The notes: generated by a model not told the origin, from the sequence alone. DNA of 64,000 bases from Paraburkholderia fungorum (GCF_900099835.1 NZ_FNKP01000002.1:2170001-2234000), one strand, 5' to 3'; positions 1-12,812 are shown, counted from the first letter of the stretch. Numbers and translations are program-made.

Positions 1-149
1 AGCCCCATCGAGCGGAGGAATTGTGGATCGTCGCTCGCATAGAGACGCTCGATCTTGTGTTCGATCTTCTTCTCGCCGCTCGACAGATTGGCTATCACCA
101 GAATGACGATGAGCGTGACGAACGCGGTGATGAGAATAGTCAGCAGCAT
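1..149 (-). CDS. Phospholipase D/cardiolipin synthase-like protein, N-terminus only
   Basis: The first 49 codons of a minus-strand gene are present; the rest lies left of the window. The peptide starts MLLTILITAF and has one N-terminal membrane helix (about residues 2-20), then a charged stretch (GEKKIEHKIERLYASDDPQF). From memory this matches the start of membrane-anchored PLD-family cardiolipin synthases of Burkholderia, which make cardiolipin from phosphatidylglycerol. The catalytic HKD motifs are not in view, so the family call rests on the N-terminus alone. Confidence 0.5.
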   Translation of the reverse strand, partial: MLLTILITAFVTLIVILVIANLSSGEKKIEHKIERLYASDDPQFLRSMG

Positions 150-211
150 GCGTGGGCCTCGATGCTAGTCGGCAGGACGCCCATGTGCGCCTGCGGTTTG
201 ACGAAAGAGTA

Positions 212-228
212 CCGGACCTCGGGTCCGG
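212..228 (-). terminator. Short perfect hairpin, possible weak terminator
   Basis: A 7-bp perfect stem (CCGGACC/GGTCCGG) with a 3-nt loop lies between the stop of the hypothetical gene at 306 and the partial gene at 149. Read on the minus strand it is followed by only a broken T-run (TACTCTTTC), so termination would be weak. Confidence 0.35.
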
Positions 229-305
229 CTCTTAACCACGCAGGCAGCACGCATTGCGCGTGCCCATTGCGGGACCGCGCTTTGCTACTCCCCTTTCTAT
301 TTCAC

Positions 306-791
306 TTATCTGACCAGCGAGAAAGCTTCACGGATGGCAATTTCACCGGCGCCATAGACACCGACCACGGTAACGTCCGACGCCACACATTCAAACGTCG
401 AACCGAGGAATGTAATGACGAAATGACGCGGCGTAGGTCCCGCCGATGCAACTGCTGCAATCTCCGCCGTCAGCGACGAGTTCACTACTTCGTGAACCGA
501 GTAACCGAGCAAGCCTTGCGCGACGAGCGGATGAATGTCGAGATCGCTTTCTCCCGGCGGCCCCAGCCGATGAAACACGGTGTCTGGAAAGAGGACCGCA
601 CAGAAAGGATCGTCGTCGGGATCGAATGGACCGAACCGCTCAAAGTCCGCTTCCGCGATCGGATAAGCCAGAATTACCCGGCGGTCGCTGGCGACAATGA
701 AGGGTTCGGCGGCATCGGCTGCGGGATGAGGAACGGAGTCCAGCAGGACGACCTGGTCTTCCTGCTGGGTTGAATCGAACGTGCTGGTCAT
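306..791 (-). CDS. Conserved hypothetical protein
   Basis: A 161-residue soluble acidic protein with no signal peptide or membrane segment. The N-terminal third is rich in Asp/Glu/Pro (for example PFDPDDDPF), and the C-terminal half has regular hydrophobic spacing typical of a folded alpha/beta domain (HFVITFLGSTFECVASDVTV). I do not recognise the family. It starts 22 bp after the stop of the H-NS-like gene on the same strand, so the two are probably co-transcribed. Confidence 0.6.
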   Translation of the reverse strand: MTSTFDSTQQEDQVVLLDSVPHPAADAAEPFIVASDRRVILAYPIAEADFERFGPFDPDDDPFCAVLFPDTVFHRLGPPGESDLDIHPLVAQGLLGYSVHEVVNSSLTAEIAAVASAGPTPRHFVITFLGSTFECVASDVTVVGVYGAGEIAIREAFSLVR

Positions 792-813
792 CTACTTCAC
801 AACTCCGTTGCGC

Positions 814-1689
814 TCAGGCGCCTGCTTGTACCGCAGGGGTTTGCGGCGCGGCTGCGGGAGCAGCAGGAGCGACGGTTTTAGCGGCTGCTTTGCGGCCCGG
901 AGCCTTCTTTGCTGCTTTGGTCGCCACTTTAGTTGCCGCTTTAGTCCCCGCTTTTTTTGCGGCCGGCTTCTTCGCCGCTACTTTGCGGGTTACCGCGGTT
1001 GCCTTTTTGGCGACAGTCTTTTTAGCGGCGGCCGCCTTTTTAGCGACGACTTTCTTTGCCGCCGCTTTCTTGCTTACTGCACCACTAGTGGCCGCCGATT
1101 TCGTCTTGCCGGCTTTTGCCGACACCTTCTTCGCCGCTTTACTCGCCGTATTGCTAGCCGCTGCCGCCGCGCTGTCGATCAGGAATTTGCTGCGATCCCT
1201 GACGCTTGCGAGCCAGGCGGGTGCGGGACCACGGCCGCTCCATGTCGCGCCCGTTTTCGGGTTCAGGTACTTGGGAGGTTGCGCGCCTTTCGGCTGGCCC
1301 TTGCTCTTTGCGGAACTGACAACCGCCTTTGCCACCGACTTCAATTCGCTTGCACCGTCGACCAGAAACTGAGTCCGGTCTTTTACATTGGCAATCCAGC
1401 CAGGCGCGCGGCCATGGCCCGTCCAGGTGGCGCCTGTTTTATGGTCGCGGTATTTCGCTGGTTTAGCCGAACCGGGAGCTTTCGCCTTGACGCCGGTGGC
1501 GTGGCCATTCAGAGCTCGCGCGGCACGCTTCGCCCTTGCTTTGGCTTCGATATCCTCAGTAGTCAAACCGTGCCTGAGCATCAGGTCACGAATCTGATCG
1601 ACTGCGACTTGTGCTTTTCTGGCAATCAGCACGTCGGCTTGCGCCTGGAGTTTTTTCAGTTTGGCTTGAATCTGCTCTAGTGTAGGCAT
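814..1689 (-). CDS. H-NS family nucleoid protein with two DNA-binding modules and a histone-H1-like tail
   Basis: This 291-residue protein has an N-terminal coiled coil (residues 1-55) for oligomerisation. It then has two copies of the H-NS C-terminal DNA-binding motif, near residue 79 (YRDHKTGATWTGHGRAPGW) and near residue 139 (YLNPKTGATWSGRGPAPAW). The last 110 residues are almost only Lys, Ala, Thr and Val (AAKK, VAKK repeats), like histone H1 and Burkholderia/Bordetella H1-like proteins. H-NS proteins bind curved AT-rich DNA in the minor groove and silence acquired genes. Usual H-NS is about 100-135 residues, so doubling of the domain plus the tail is the unusual part. A strong GGAGG lies 6 bp before the ATG. 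Confidence 0.85.
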   Translation of the reverse strand: MPTLEQIQAKLKKLQAQADVLIARKAQVAVDQIRDLMLRHGLTTEDIEAKARAKRAARALNGHATGVKAKAPGSAKPAKYRDHKTGATWTGHGRAPGWIANVKDRTQFLVDGASELKSVAKAVVSSAKSKGQPKGAQPPKYLNPKTGATWSGRGPAPAWLASVRDRSKFLIDSAAAAASNTASKAAKKVSAKAGKTKSAATSGAVSKKAAAKKVVAKKAAAAKKTVAKKATAVTRKVAAKKPAAKKAGTKAATKVATKAAKKAPGRKAAAKTVAPAAPAAAPQTPAVQAGA

Positions 1690-1920
1690 TTGATTCCTCC
1701 CTATGTGGTAATCGTCAAACTATGCCATGAATAGAAAAAGAAAGGCAGGGTATGTGGCTTTTGATACATTGAATCCGCCTCTTACATTCCATCTGGACAG
1801 CAAGCTTTCAGGCCCACTATCCAATTTCCCGATCTATCTTCCTTTCTCCGTGCTCCGGCTCTTCTTGCGGACTCTTCTTTTCGACTTCCCGTATTGCAAC
1901 TGCTAATACTCGTCTAATAC

Positions 1921-2259
1921 TCAGGTCGGCGTAAAAACGACGGCCTGGCGATCGGCAATGTACCGCACACTTCGTACAAAACGGTATTGTTGACCGTCCG
2001 CCGTTATGCGGTTGAGTCCCAGACAGGTGAGCATCAGCATCTCATCTGCCTGTTGGGCATCTACTACACCGGACTCTCTCAGATCCTCCAGGTTCCCGGA
2101 CGGATCGCCAACATACACACTGCGCACCTGAACACCGATTCTCATCAGCACCACACTTTCGCCTTCGTCGAGTGCCAATTCCAGATAACCAGCCAGCGTC
2201 CGCAACGATTCGGGTGTGGCGGCGTTCGACTGATAAGTCGCAGCGTTCGATGGCGTCAT
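1921..2259 (-). CDS. Small hypothetical protein
   Basis: A 112-residue soluble protein. After a Ser/Asn/Ala-rich start it has an alternating hydrophobic/charged pattern (ESVVLMRIGVQVRSVYVGDPSG) suggesting a small beta-rich domain, then a helix (VVDAQQADEMLMLTCL). No motif points to a function. It is a single-gene unit; a weak promoter-like TTGATT and TATAGT pair spaced by 15 bp lies at 2326-2352 on the same strand. Confidence 0.55.
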   Translation of the reverse strand: MTPSNAATYQSNAATPESLRTLAGYLELALDEGESVVLMRIGVQVRSVYVGDPSGNLEDLRESGVVDAQQADEMLMLTCLGLNRITADGQQYRFVRSVRYIADRQAVVFTPT

Positions 2260-2788
2260 TCCGGTTCCCCGTTACCTGCATCAACGAAAAGACGTCTGCT
2301 CTGCATGGCAGCAATAGTCGCTTCTACTATAGGCAAGCATTTGAATAATCAAAGGACAGCAGTCCATTTTTTATTGCAAATGTCGCTTTTTGAGTGGCAG
2401 GGCTTTAAAAAGCACTATTCGCAATGGAAAAAACCGTCCTTTCCGGCAGATAGCCCGACTCGCAAGGGTCATCGGTAATTGAGCGTTACTGATCTCGCAG
2501 CACTGTTTCACCTTTGTCGGCTCTGCTCCCCTACACTGCGAACCGTGCTCGTCGAGTGGCTTCCAGCAGACCGGCTCCGACTGGAAACAGGCGTATGCAC
2601 TCTGCTTCGATGAGCATGAAGAACGGGTTATGAACAGAAAGATCTGTTTATAGTTGCTCCGCGGCCGATATTCCGGCTCGCGGAAATGTCAGGAACATGA
2701 ATCCCGGGAGCGCGATCTCGGTGGAGGCTATTGAAAAGACCTCGAATAGCACCACCTTCGCTCCTCTTAACAGCACGGTACTTTTCAG
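2260..2788. other. Intergenic region between divergent small genes
   Basis: A 529-bp AT-richer stretch between divergent genes. It must hold the promoters for both. The only recognisable signal is the promoter-like pair for the leftward gene at 2326-2352. I see no RNA gene, repeat or credible ORF. Confidence 0.4.
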
Positions 2789-3028
2789 ATGAAAGCTGGT
2801 TACATCAAAGCCGCTCTCGCGGCAGTGGCACTCTCCTCGGCAATGATCGGCACGGCCAACGCCGCCGGTTGCATGAAGGGCGCAGTAGTGGGAGGAGTGG
2901 CGGGACACTATGCCGGGCACCACGCCGTGGTCGGCGCGGTCGGCGGCTGCCTGGTGGGACGTCATATGGCGAAGAAGCACGCAGAGGAACAGGCGGCGCA
3001 ACGTCAGCAGGAAGCAAGAATGCAATAA
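2789..3028 (+). CDS. Small secreted glycine-zipper protein
   Basis: A 79-residue protein with a Sec signal peptide (residues 1-25, ending in ANA). The mature part is a glycine-zipper pattern (GAVVGGVAGHYAGHHAVVGAVGGCLVG), like YMGG/Gly-zipper periplasmic or outer-membrane-associated proteins. A charged Lys/Glu/Gln tail follows. It contains two Cys residues. The role is unknown; glycine zippers usually pack against each other in membranes or oligomers. Confidence 0.65.
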   Translation: MKAGYIKAALAAVALSSAMIGTANAAGCMKGAVVGGVAGHYAGHHAVVGAVGGCLVGRHMAKKHAEEQAAQRQQEARMQ

Positions 3029-3109
3029 GTCGGAGAAGTACCGGACGCCGCCTCCAGGTCAATCACGCGCATTGAATCGACTTCGGCGGCGGCGTTTCTC
3101 TGTCCCGGC

Positions 3110-4183
3110 TCACGCGATTCGCAAACCGCGGGCGGGAAGAATTTCCTGAGTCGTCACGAAACGGTGCTGTTTGACTGCGTCGTGAAAGAGCCGATAGTCG
3201 CTTCTCTCGAATGCGTCTGTCCACGTCGGCTGATCTCCGGTGTCATCATCGTGCTGCAAACCGGTGGCATTGCACTTCCACGAGCCGGGCCCTTTGGCCA
3301 CATAGCGGGGAATGGACTCTTTCAAACCGGGAATACGTCCGGCTTTCACCCATTCGCAGAATCTCTGCAAGCGCTGGTTGTCGTCGGCGTCGCGATTGAT
3401 GTCGAGCAAATGAGAGAGTTCTTCTCTCACGCTCTCCGGCATCCCCGGTTGGGTTTCAAAATCTTCCCGTCCGGCCAGATACCCTCGCACCGCGCGGCAG
3501 GCCATCTCGGCGGCCTGAACGAACTCAGGCAAATTGTGTCTTGAGACGAAGTTGTTGCGGCCGTCGATGTAATGCCAATGCGCCCACGGCTGGTCGGGAT
3601 AGTGCAACGCGGCGCCGTGGCCGACAGGCAAGGCAAGCGTCAGCACATTTTCTTCGATGCGCTCCACCAGATGTTCAGTGGCCGCCTTCAGACCCGCAAG
3701 CCAGCCTTTTCGCGTGCAATCCTGAGCCTCCAGCAGATGCACCCGGTTCCACGGGCTCTCGATTCCTGCAAATCCCTGATGCGCCCAGGTGTCGACATAC
3801 GTGTGAAGCGTCACGCCAAGTCGATGCAGACCCGTCTCCGTGTTCCGCTGACGAATCGCCCTTCGCATCACTTCGCGCGCTACCTCGCTATCGGGGCGGC
3901 AAACAGCCTTTTCCTCCAGAGTGTCGCCCTCTGCCGCCGGCAAGAAGTGAAACGGCGTCCAGACGAGCCGGTTCTGGTCGTTCTCCGTATTGGAATAATC
4001 GAATAACTTGTGCGCCGTGGCAAAACGCTCGAACGTTTCGCCGCCCTTAAAGCGCAGTATTCCGTGAGTCGTTGCATCGTCGACGTACTGGCAGGAATGC
4101 GCGACCGTACAGGCATCCTCCGGTGTCATTCCGCCAGCGCGGGCCGCGACATAAACCACACCGTAGTGAAAATCGATATTCAT
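3110..4183 (-). CDS. DUF6765 family protein
   Basis: The protein begins MNIDFHYGVVYVAARAGGM, the characteristic start of the DUF6765 family. I chose this ATG (357 residues) over an upstream one because it matches the family start and has an AGGA-type ribosome site. Further conserved stretches are rich in His, Asp, Trp and Tyr (LHTYVDTWAHQGFAG, PDQPWAHWHYIDG), suggesting a metal-dependent hydrolase-like all-helical fold, but no biochemical function is established to my knowledge. Confidence 0.7.
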   Translation of the reverse strand: MNIDFHYGVVYVAARAGGMTPEDACTVAHSCQYVDDATTHGILRFKGGETFERFATAHKLFDYSNTENDQNRLVWTPFHFLPAAEGDTLEEKAVCRPDSEVAREVMRRAIRQRNTETGLHRLGVTLHTYVDTWAHQGFAGIESPWNRVHLLEAQDCTRKGWLAGLKAATEHLVERIEENVLTLALPVGHGAALHYPDQPWAHWHYIDGRNNFVSRHNLPEFVQAAEMACRAVRGYLAGREDFETQPGMPESVREELSHLLDINRDADDNQRLQRFCEWVKAGRIPGLKESIPRYVAKGPGSWKCNATGLQHDDDTGDQPTWTDAFERSDYRLFHDAVKQHRFVTTQEILPARGLRIA

Positions 4184-4357
4184 GGCAGGAGTTCCTGACA
4201 CGCGACGAATGACGAGAGACGTTCGACCGTGCGGGAAGAACGATTCAGGGTAAGCGGGTGAGTAGATAGTAGACGACCGAGCGCGGTGGGACTTCAAAAA
4301 ACCACCGCATTTTCTCTTTGCGGAGAGAGTCGCCGGGAAGAAGATCGAAGAAGAAAA

Positions 4358-4819
4358 TCAACACAGGTGGGTGATTTTCAGCCCGCTGTTCCATTGAGTA
4401 TTCAGGTACTCCACCGCGATGCGCCGGTGACAGTGATGTGGTAAATGTTCACTGCAAAGTACACAGGCGGAACGAAACAGATCGATATCCAATTGCCTTT
4501 CCACCCGGCGTTTCGCGATCAGCTCAAGATAAGCAGCCTCGTATTCGTCCCAAGTCAGCTCTTTGCTTTGATAACGTTTCAGCAACGCAGGTTCGGGTGC
4601 CAGTTCGGGCATCTCCACGTACGCGGCACTGCACAAATTTTCGAGGAAGTACCGTAAATCCTGCTTTTTCGCGAAACCCGCGAGCTGTGACGTGTTGTGC
4701 AGCCGGACGTCCAGAACCGTACGAACCTCTGCGTGCTTCAGCAAATCGAAAAATCTCTGCGCGCTTTTGCCAGTGAAGCCGATGGTGGCAACATGCACGG
4801 CGTTGTCTTCAAGTTTCAT
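4358..4819 (-). CDS. DUF488 family protein
   Basis: A 153-residue DUF488 protein. Signature segments are the N-terminal TIGFTGKSAQRFFDLLK, the conserved Arg/Leu stretch VRLHNTSQLAGFAKK, and the C-terminal CSEHLPHHCHR with its Cys and His residues. Family function is not established. The start at 4819 is preceded by GGAG at good spacing; an upstream in-frame ATG lacks a ribosome site. Confidence 0.8.
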   Translation of the reverse strand: MKLEDNAVHVATIGFTGKSAQRFFDLLKHAEVRTVLDVRLHNTSQLAGFAKKQDLRYFLENLCSAAYVEMPELAPEPALLKRYQSKELTWDEYEAAYLELIAKRRVERQLDIDLFRSACVLCSEHLPHHCHRRIAVEYLNTQWNSGLKITHLC

Positions 4820-4890
4820 TACGAATCTCCGACAGTTCACCGGCAGGTAAGCGTCAGGAGCCAATAAGCAATTGGTGAATGACGCGCCAT

Positions 4891-4929
4891 GAAAAGAAAA
4901 AGCCCCGCTGCGGCATCCGGAGCGGGGCT
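4891..4929 (-). terminator. Rho-independent terminator of the FKBP gene
   Basis: On the minus strand a 9-bp stem (AGCCCCGCT/AGCGGGGCT, 4901-4929, 11-nt loop) is followed by TTTTTCTTTTC. It sits 25 bp after the FKBP stop codon. Confidence 0.85.
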
Positions 4930-4954
4930 CAATTCTGGCGCACCAGGCGCGCTA

Positions 4955-5356
4955 TTACTTGACGATGTCGACCAGTTCGACTTCGAAAGTCAGGTCGGTA
5001 TTCGGCGGAATCGGGCCGACGCCGCGTTCACCGTAAGCAGTTGCCGAGGGGCAGGTGAGCTTGGCTTTACCGCCCACTTTCATTGTCTGCACACCCTGCG
5101 TCCAGCACGGAATCACGCGATTCAGCGGGAACGTAGCCGGGCCGCCATGCTTGGCGGAGCTATCGAACTCGGTGCCATTGGGCAACGTGCCGCGATAATT
5201 GACCTTCACGACGTCGGTGGCGGACGGTTGAGCGCCCGTGCCGCGCGTCAGATGTTCAACGATGACGCCTGAAGGCAGTTTCTCGGTAGTGGGTGCAGCG
5301 GCCATTGCCGTCGAAGAAAGAACAGCTGCGGCCAGCAAGGCAACGATAGATTTCAA
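4955..5356 (-). CDS. FKBP-type peptidyl-prolyl cis-trans isomerase, exported
   Basis: A 133-residue protein with an N-terminal signal peptide (hydrophobic core VALLAAAVLSS, cleavage near AMA) and one FKBP domain (VKVNYRGTLPNGTEFDSS, FPLNRVIPCWTQGVQTMKVGG, YGERGVGPIPPNTDLTFEVELV). It catalyses cis-trans isomerisation of X-Pro bonds, probably in the periplasm. I place the start at the TTG at 5356, which has GGAGA at good spacing and puts the signal peptide at the N-terminus; the longer ATG version would add 30 residues in front of the signal. Confidence 0.85.
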   Translation of the reverse strand: MKSIVALLAAAVLSSTAMAAAPTTEKLPSGVIVEHLTRGTGAQPSATDVVKVNYRGTLPNGTEFDSSAKHGGPATFPLNRVIPCWTQGVQTMKVGGKAKLTCPSATAYGERGVGPIPPNTDLTFEVELVDIVK

Positions 5357-5507
5357 AGCAAGTCTCCAGTTGGGTGGTGCATCCCATTGTAACGGATCGT
5401 ATGTTGCATATTTCTGTCGGGCGTTGCCGGTTGCCCGGATTGACAAAGAGCATGCGCCGCTAATTGCCGTGGTGTTACTTGCGTGCCGCGCGAGTGTGAA
5501 TAAAGAG

Positions 5508-6392
5508 TCAATCCAGACTTTGTACCGTATAGCCGCCGGGAATCACGTCGCCGCGCGCGTTGAAATCCGCGAGTGCTGTTTCCCTTTCTCGGATATCGGC
5601 CAGCAACGCAGGATCGAGTAGCGCGGTAATCACTTCGTCGCGATCACGGCTCGCCTGCACCATCACGTCGCCATACGGATTCCAGATCGCACTTGCTCCG
5701 CACGCTTCCCAGCCGCCGGTCGTGCCGGCGTGATTTGACAACAGCACGTACAAGGTATTGTCGAAAGCACGCGCGGGGAACCAGATGCGCGACTGGTGGA
5801 AGCCCGTTTTCATGCTGAAAAGCGCACTCACCAGATATGCGTGCGCGCCATTCACCGCCGCGAGCCGCGCGTGTTCCGGAAACCCGGAGTCATAGCAGAC
5901 ACCGGCAGCGAGCCGCCATCCGTCGAGTACCAGCATGTGGCCTTGCGTGCCCGGATGGTAAATGCGTGCTTCGCTGCTATAGAGATATTGCTTGTGATAC
6001 GGCTCGATCTGCTCGCCCGAGCGGTTGAATATCAGCGACGAAATACGAAGACCCGCAGTTGCGCGTGTCGCCGCGCCGACCATGACGGCGATTTCACGTC
6101 GGCGGCAAACTTCGCGAATTGGCGCGAGACGCGGATCGTTTGCGTCGAACGCGTACTTCGCAGGGTCGCCGGCAATCAGGTCCGGCTCGTAGCCGCTCAG
6201 GAATTTTTCGGGAAAAACCACCAGTTTCGCGCCGCGATCGGCGGCAATGCCGGTCAATTCGACCGTTCTGGCGATGTTTGCAGCGACATCACCAGGAACA
6301 GGTTGCGCTTGTGCCGCTGCAATTCGTAACGACGTCTGCGGCAGCGATATTTGTTTGCGATTCAAGCCGAACTCCGTGATAAAAGAATCCAT
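5508..6392 (-). CDS. Carbon-nitrogen hydrolase (nitrilase superfamily)
   Basis: A 294-residue nitrilase-superfamily enzyme. The Glu-Lys-Cys catalytic triad is visible as E62 (FPEKFLSG), K134 (YHKQYLYSSEARIYHPG) and C166 (GVCYDSGFPE). Such enzymes hydrolyse amides, nitriles or carbamoyl compounds through a thioester intermediate. The substrate cannot be told from sequence. It is divergent from the helicase gene with a 159-bp gap between start codons. Confidence 0.85.
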   Translation of the reverse strand: MDSFITEFGLNRKQISLPQTSLRIAAAQAQPVPGDVAANIARTVELTGIAADRGAKLVVFPEKFLSGYEPDLIAGDPAKYAFDANDPRLAPIREVCRRREIAVMVGAATRATAGLRISSLIFNRSGEQIEPYHKQYLYSSEARIYHPGTQGHMLVLDGWRLAAGVCYDSGFPEHARLAAVNGAHAYLVSALFSMKTGFHQSRIWFPARAFDNTLYVLLSNHAGTTGGWEACGASAIWNPYGDVMVQASRDRDEVITALLDPALLADIRERETALADFNARGDVIPGGYTVQSLD

Positions 6393-6551
6393 ATAGGCGA
6401 GCGAGCCCCCGGCATTTAATCACGGACTGCATCGCCCGCGGAAATGCGGCGAGACATTCGTGAACCACTTGCACGGCTTCGCGGTCCACCTGATACGTCC
6501 TTCGTGCGCACGCTCGCCAATGTGCGAATCCAGAACGGAAGAGTACTGTCG

Positions 6552-9224
6552 ATGACCGAGCCGGCTGATTCCGACGACAACACCGTCCCTGTGCCGCCCA
6601 GTGCGCAGGAGCGGCGTCGCGCGCCCCGGCCCCGGCGGGTTCCGCGCACTCGCGCGCAGCAGGCTCGACTCGACGCACGCGAACCCGCCTTCGAGCCACT
6701 ACCCTTTTCCATCGACGACGAAGCCGCGCAGCGCCCTTTCCCGGATCGACTCCAGGCCTGGTTCGATGCACGCCGCTGGCAGCCGTTCGAGTTTCAACGC
6801 GACGTGTGGCGGGAAATAGCGCGTGGCGCAAGCGGTTTGCTACACGCGACAACCGGTGCGGGCAAAACGTGGGCGGTATGGTTTGGCGCACTCGCCACAT
6901 TCGCGAATGCCGGCGCGCTTGCCGATCGAAAATCCTCGACGCGTGGCAATACAAAACGCACAAAGAGCACCCAGCCCGAACCTCTCACAGTACTGTGGAT
7001 CACCCCGATGCGCGCACTCGCCGCCGACACCGCTCGCGCACTGCAAAGCTCGGCAGCCGAACTGGCAGTACCGTGGAGCGTCGGACTGCGGACCGGCGAC
7101 ACATCGTCGGCGGAGCGCGCAAGGCAGAACCGGCGCATGCCGTCCGCGCTCGTCACGACGCCAGAAAGTCTGACGCTGATTCTCACGCGGCCTGACGCGC
7201 GTGAAGTGCTGTCGCACGTGCGGCTAGTGATTGTCGACGAATGGCATGAGTTGCTCGGCAATAAGCGCGGCACGCAAACGCAACTCGCACTCGCGCGTCT
7301 CGCGCATTGGCGATCTGAATTGCAGGTATGGGGGCTATCCGCGACGCTCGGCAACCTGCCGTTCGCCGCCGACGTGCTGCTCGCTCCGGTCGACACACCG
7401 CGCGTCAACGTGCATGGCGCACTGCCAAAAGCGCTGATCGTCGACACGGTGATTCCCGACACCATCGAGCGATTTCCGTGGGGCGGCCATATGGGCATGC
7501 GCCAGGTCAGCGCAGTGGCCGAGGCTATTGGCGAAGCGCAAACGTCGCTCGTGTTCACGAATACGCGCTCGCAATGCGAAGTCTGGTATCAGGCACTGCT
7601 CGAAGCGCGTCCCCAATGGGCCGGACTGATCGCATTGCATCACGGCTCGCTCGATCAGGAAGTGCGCGACTGGGTCGAGCGTGGTCTGAAGAGCGGTTTG
7701 CTCAAAGTGGTGGTATGCACGTCGAGCCTCGATCTCGGCGTCGATTTTTTGCCAGTAGAACGCGTGTTTCAGATCGGCTCGCCCAAAGGCGTCGCACGTT
7801 TGATGCAGCGCGCTGGACGTTCGGGACACGCGCCTGGCCGGCCGTCACGCGTGACGATTGTGCCGACGCATGCACTCGAACTGGTCGAGGCCGCCGCCGC
7901 GCGAGAAGCCGTCGAGCAGCGTCATATTGAAGGACGCGAGACGCCTGAGAAGCCATTCGATGTACTGGTGCAGCATCTCGTCACCGTAGCGATTGGCGGC
8001 GGTTTCGATGCGAAGGAACTGTATGGAGAAATTCGTCGCACTTACGCGTACCGGAATTTGACGCAGGAAGAGTTCGATTGGGCATTGGGGTTTGTCGAAG
8101 GCGGAGGAACCGCGCTTCGGGCGTACCCCGACTACCATCGCGTAATGCGCGAAAAAGATGGACTGTACCGCGTGCCGCGCGAGGATCTGGTGCGGCGGCA
8201 TCGCAACAACATCGGCACGATCGTCGCGAATGGCACGCTGAATGTCGCGTATCTGTCCGGTGGACGAATCGGCGCCATTGAAGAATCGTTTATTTCGCGG
8301 CTCAAACCCGGCGATATTTTTACTTTCGGCGGGCGTGCTCTCGAATTGATCCGCGTGCAGGATATGACGGCGTGGGTACGGCGTGCCACTTCATCGCGTG
8401 GAGCGATGCCGCAATGGGCGGGCAGTCGCATGCCATTGTCGTCGGAACTCGCCGACGCCACGCTGACGATGCTGGCGCGTGCTGCCAGTGGCATCTACGA
8501 CGAACCGGAAATGCGCGCCGTGCGGCCGCTGCTCGAACTGCAGCAGCAGTGGTCGGCATTGCCCGAGCCTGGATTACTGGTGGTGGAACTGCTGAAATCG
8601 CGCGAAGGGCACCACTTCTTCTGCTATCCGTTTGCGGGGCGTACCGCGCACATCGGTCTGGGTGCGTTGCTCGCGTGGCGGGTCGCACGCGAGAAGCCTG
8701 GTACTTTCTCCATTTCGATGAATGACTATGGCTTTGAGTTATTGTCCGCGCAACCTTTCGACTGGGCAGGACAACTCGAAAGCGGCCTTCTCTCAGTCGA
8801 TCGACTCGATCACGATATTCTCGCAAGCCTCAATTCTTCCGAACTTTCGATGCGACGCTTTCGCGAAATCGCGCGAGTGTCGGGCCTCGTGTTTCAGGGA
8901 CATCCGGGGCAACAGAAAAGTGCGCGGCAATTGCAGGCGTCGAGTGGTCTTTTCTATGAGATCTTCCGCAATCATGATAGTGGCAATCTGCTGCTCAATC
9001 AGGCGGACACGGAAGTACTGCTGCAGGAACTCGACGTCCAGCGCATTCGCATTGCGCTCGAACGGATGAACACGAGCCGCGTGATCGTGGCGCGACCAAA
9101 AAAGCCGACACCGTTTGCGTTTCCGCTGATTGTCGGGCGTCTGCGCGAGAAAGTGAGTACCGAGAAACTCGCGGACCGAGTCGAGCGAATGCTGGCTGAA
9201 CTGGAGAAGGCGGCTCGCGTATGA
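6552..9224 (+). CDS. Ligase-associated DNA damage response DEXH-box helicase (Lhr-like)
   Basis: An 890-residue superfamily-2 helicase. Walker A is ATTGAGKT (99-106), motif II is DEWH (229-232), motif III is GLSATLGN, and the second RecA domain has [15 protein letters not shown] and QRAGRSGH. A long Lhr-type C-terminal region follows. The family is the helicase of the bacterial 'ligase-associated' repair operon (exonuclease, ATP-dependent ligase, helicase, PdeM). The start is set at the ATG opening [10 protein letters not shown]; the upstream extension is not family-like. It overlaps the next gene by ATGA. Confidence 0.85.
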   Translation: MTEPADSDDNTVPVPPSAQERRRAPRPRRVPRTRAQQARLDAREPAFEPLPFSIDDEAAQRPFPDRLQAWFDARRWQPFEFQRDVWREIARGASGLLHATTGAGKTWAVWFGALATFANAGALADRKSSTRGNTKRTKSTQPEPLTVLWITPMRALAADTARALQSSAAELAVPWSVGLRTGDTSSAERARQNRRMPSALVTTPESLTLILTRPDAREVLSHVRLVIVDEWHELLGNKRGTQTQLALARLAHWRSELQVWGLSATLGNLPFAADVLLAPVDTPRVNVHGALPKALIVDTVIPDTIERFPWGGHMGMRQVSAVAEAIGEAQTSLVFTNTRSQCEVWYQALLEARPQWAGLIALHHGSLDQEVRDWVERGLKSGLLKVVVCTSSLDLGVDFLPVERVFQIGSPKGVARLMQRAGRSGHAPGRPSRVTIVPTHALELVEAAAAREAVEQRHIEGRETPEKPFDVLVQHLVTVAIGGGFDAKELYGEIRRTYAYRNLTQEEFDWALGFVEGGGTALRAYPDYHRVMREKDGLYRVPREDLVRRHRNNIGTIVANGTLNVAYLSGGRIGAIEESFISRLKPGDIFTFGGRALELIRVQDMTAWVRRATSSRGAMPQWAGSRMPLSSELADATLTMLARAASGIYDEPEMRAVRPLLELQQQWSALPEPGLLVVELLKSREGHHFFCYPFAGRTAHIGLGALLAWRVAREKPGTFSISMNDYGFELLSAQPFDWAGQLESGLLSVDRLDHDILASLNSSELSMRRFREIARVSGLVFQGHPGQQKSARQLQASSGLFYEIFRNHDSGNLLLNQADTEVLLQELDVQRIRIALERMNTSRVIVARPKKPTPFAFPLIVGRLREKVSTEKLADRVERMLAELEKAARV

Positions 9225-9880
9225 AGCCGGCATCGTTGGCGATTGAAATCGCTGGGCATCCTCTTGTGCTGTCGAGCTTGCGTGCGTGTTTCGATCCAGT
9301 GCTGCGCTGTCTGTTGATCGCCGATGCGCATTTTGGTAAAGACGCGGTGTTTCGGGCGCGCGGTATTCCCGTGCCGATCGGGTCGACGGCGGACAATCTG
9401 ATGCGCCTCGATATCCTGATCGCCGGATTTGAGCCGGACATGATCGTGTTTCTCGGCGATCTGCTACATGCACGCGAATCGCATGCCGCACAAACACTCG
9501 ACGCGCTGCATGAATGGCGCGCGAGGCATGCGGATTTGCGGCTGGTGCTGGTGGAAGGCAATCATGACCGGCACGCCGGTGCTCTGCCTCGGACGTTGGA
9601 TGTTGAGTATGTGAAGGAGCCCAGGCGTTTGGGGCCGTGGGCGTTGTGTCATTACCCGCAGCGGGTGGATGGTGCGTATGCGCTGGCCGGTCACGTGCAT
9701 CCGGTTTATCGGGTCACGACGCGGACTGACTCGGTGCGCGTGCCGTGTTTCCGGTTTGGGGCCGAGTGCGGGGTGCTGCCAGCGTTTGGAAGTTTTACCG
9801 GCGGGGCGCGGGAAGAAGGACGTGTTGCTGGGGAGAAGGTTTTTCTGGTTGTGCAGGATCGGGTGATTGGGGTGGGGTGA
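9221..9880 (+). CDS. pdeM: Ligase-associated DNA damage response endonuclease PdeM (metallophosphoesterase)
   Basis: A 219-residue calcineurin-like phosphoesterase with metal-ligand motifs in order: [23 protein letters not shown] and GHVHPVYR. PdeM-family proteins are Mn-dependent nucleases/phosphodiesterases paired with the Lhr-like helicase. The start codon overlaps the helicase stop (ATGA), so translation is probably coupled. Confidence 0.85.
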   Translation: MKPASLAIEIAGHPLVLSSLRACFDPVLRCLLIADAHFGKDAVFRARGIPVPIGSTADNLMRLDILIAGFEPDMIVFLGDLLHARESHAAQTLDALHEWRARHADLRLVLVEGNHDRHAGALPRTLDVEYVKEPRRLGPWALCHYPQRVDGAYALAGHVHPVYRVTTRTDSVRVPCFRFGAECGVLPAFGSFTGGAREEGRVAGEKVFLVVQDRVIGVG

Positions 9881-9894
9881 GGTCTTTTTAAAGA

Positions 9895-9930
9895 AAAGCG
9901 GACAGGGGGGAGCCTGTCCGCTTTCTTTTT
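9895..9930. terminator. Strong bidirectional terminator
   Basis: A perfect 12-bp stem (AAAGCGGACAGG/CCTGTCCGCTTT, 9895-9906 and 9913-9924, 6-nt loop) is followed by CTTTTT on the plus strand and has A-rich sequence in front. It separates pdeM from the convergent repeat-protein gene. Confidence 0.85.
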
Positions 9931-10010
9931 GGGTTTGATGGTTTGAATCCGGCGAGGAGGACGCCGGGCTGGCGACCTCCTCGCTCGTGGCGATGACTGC
10001 TCTTGCTCTA

Positions 10011-12812
<2,802 letters not shown>

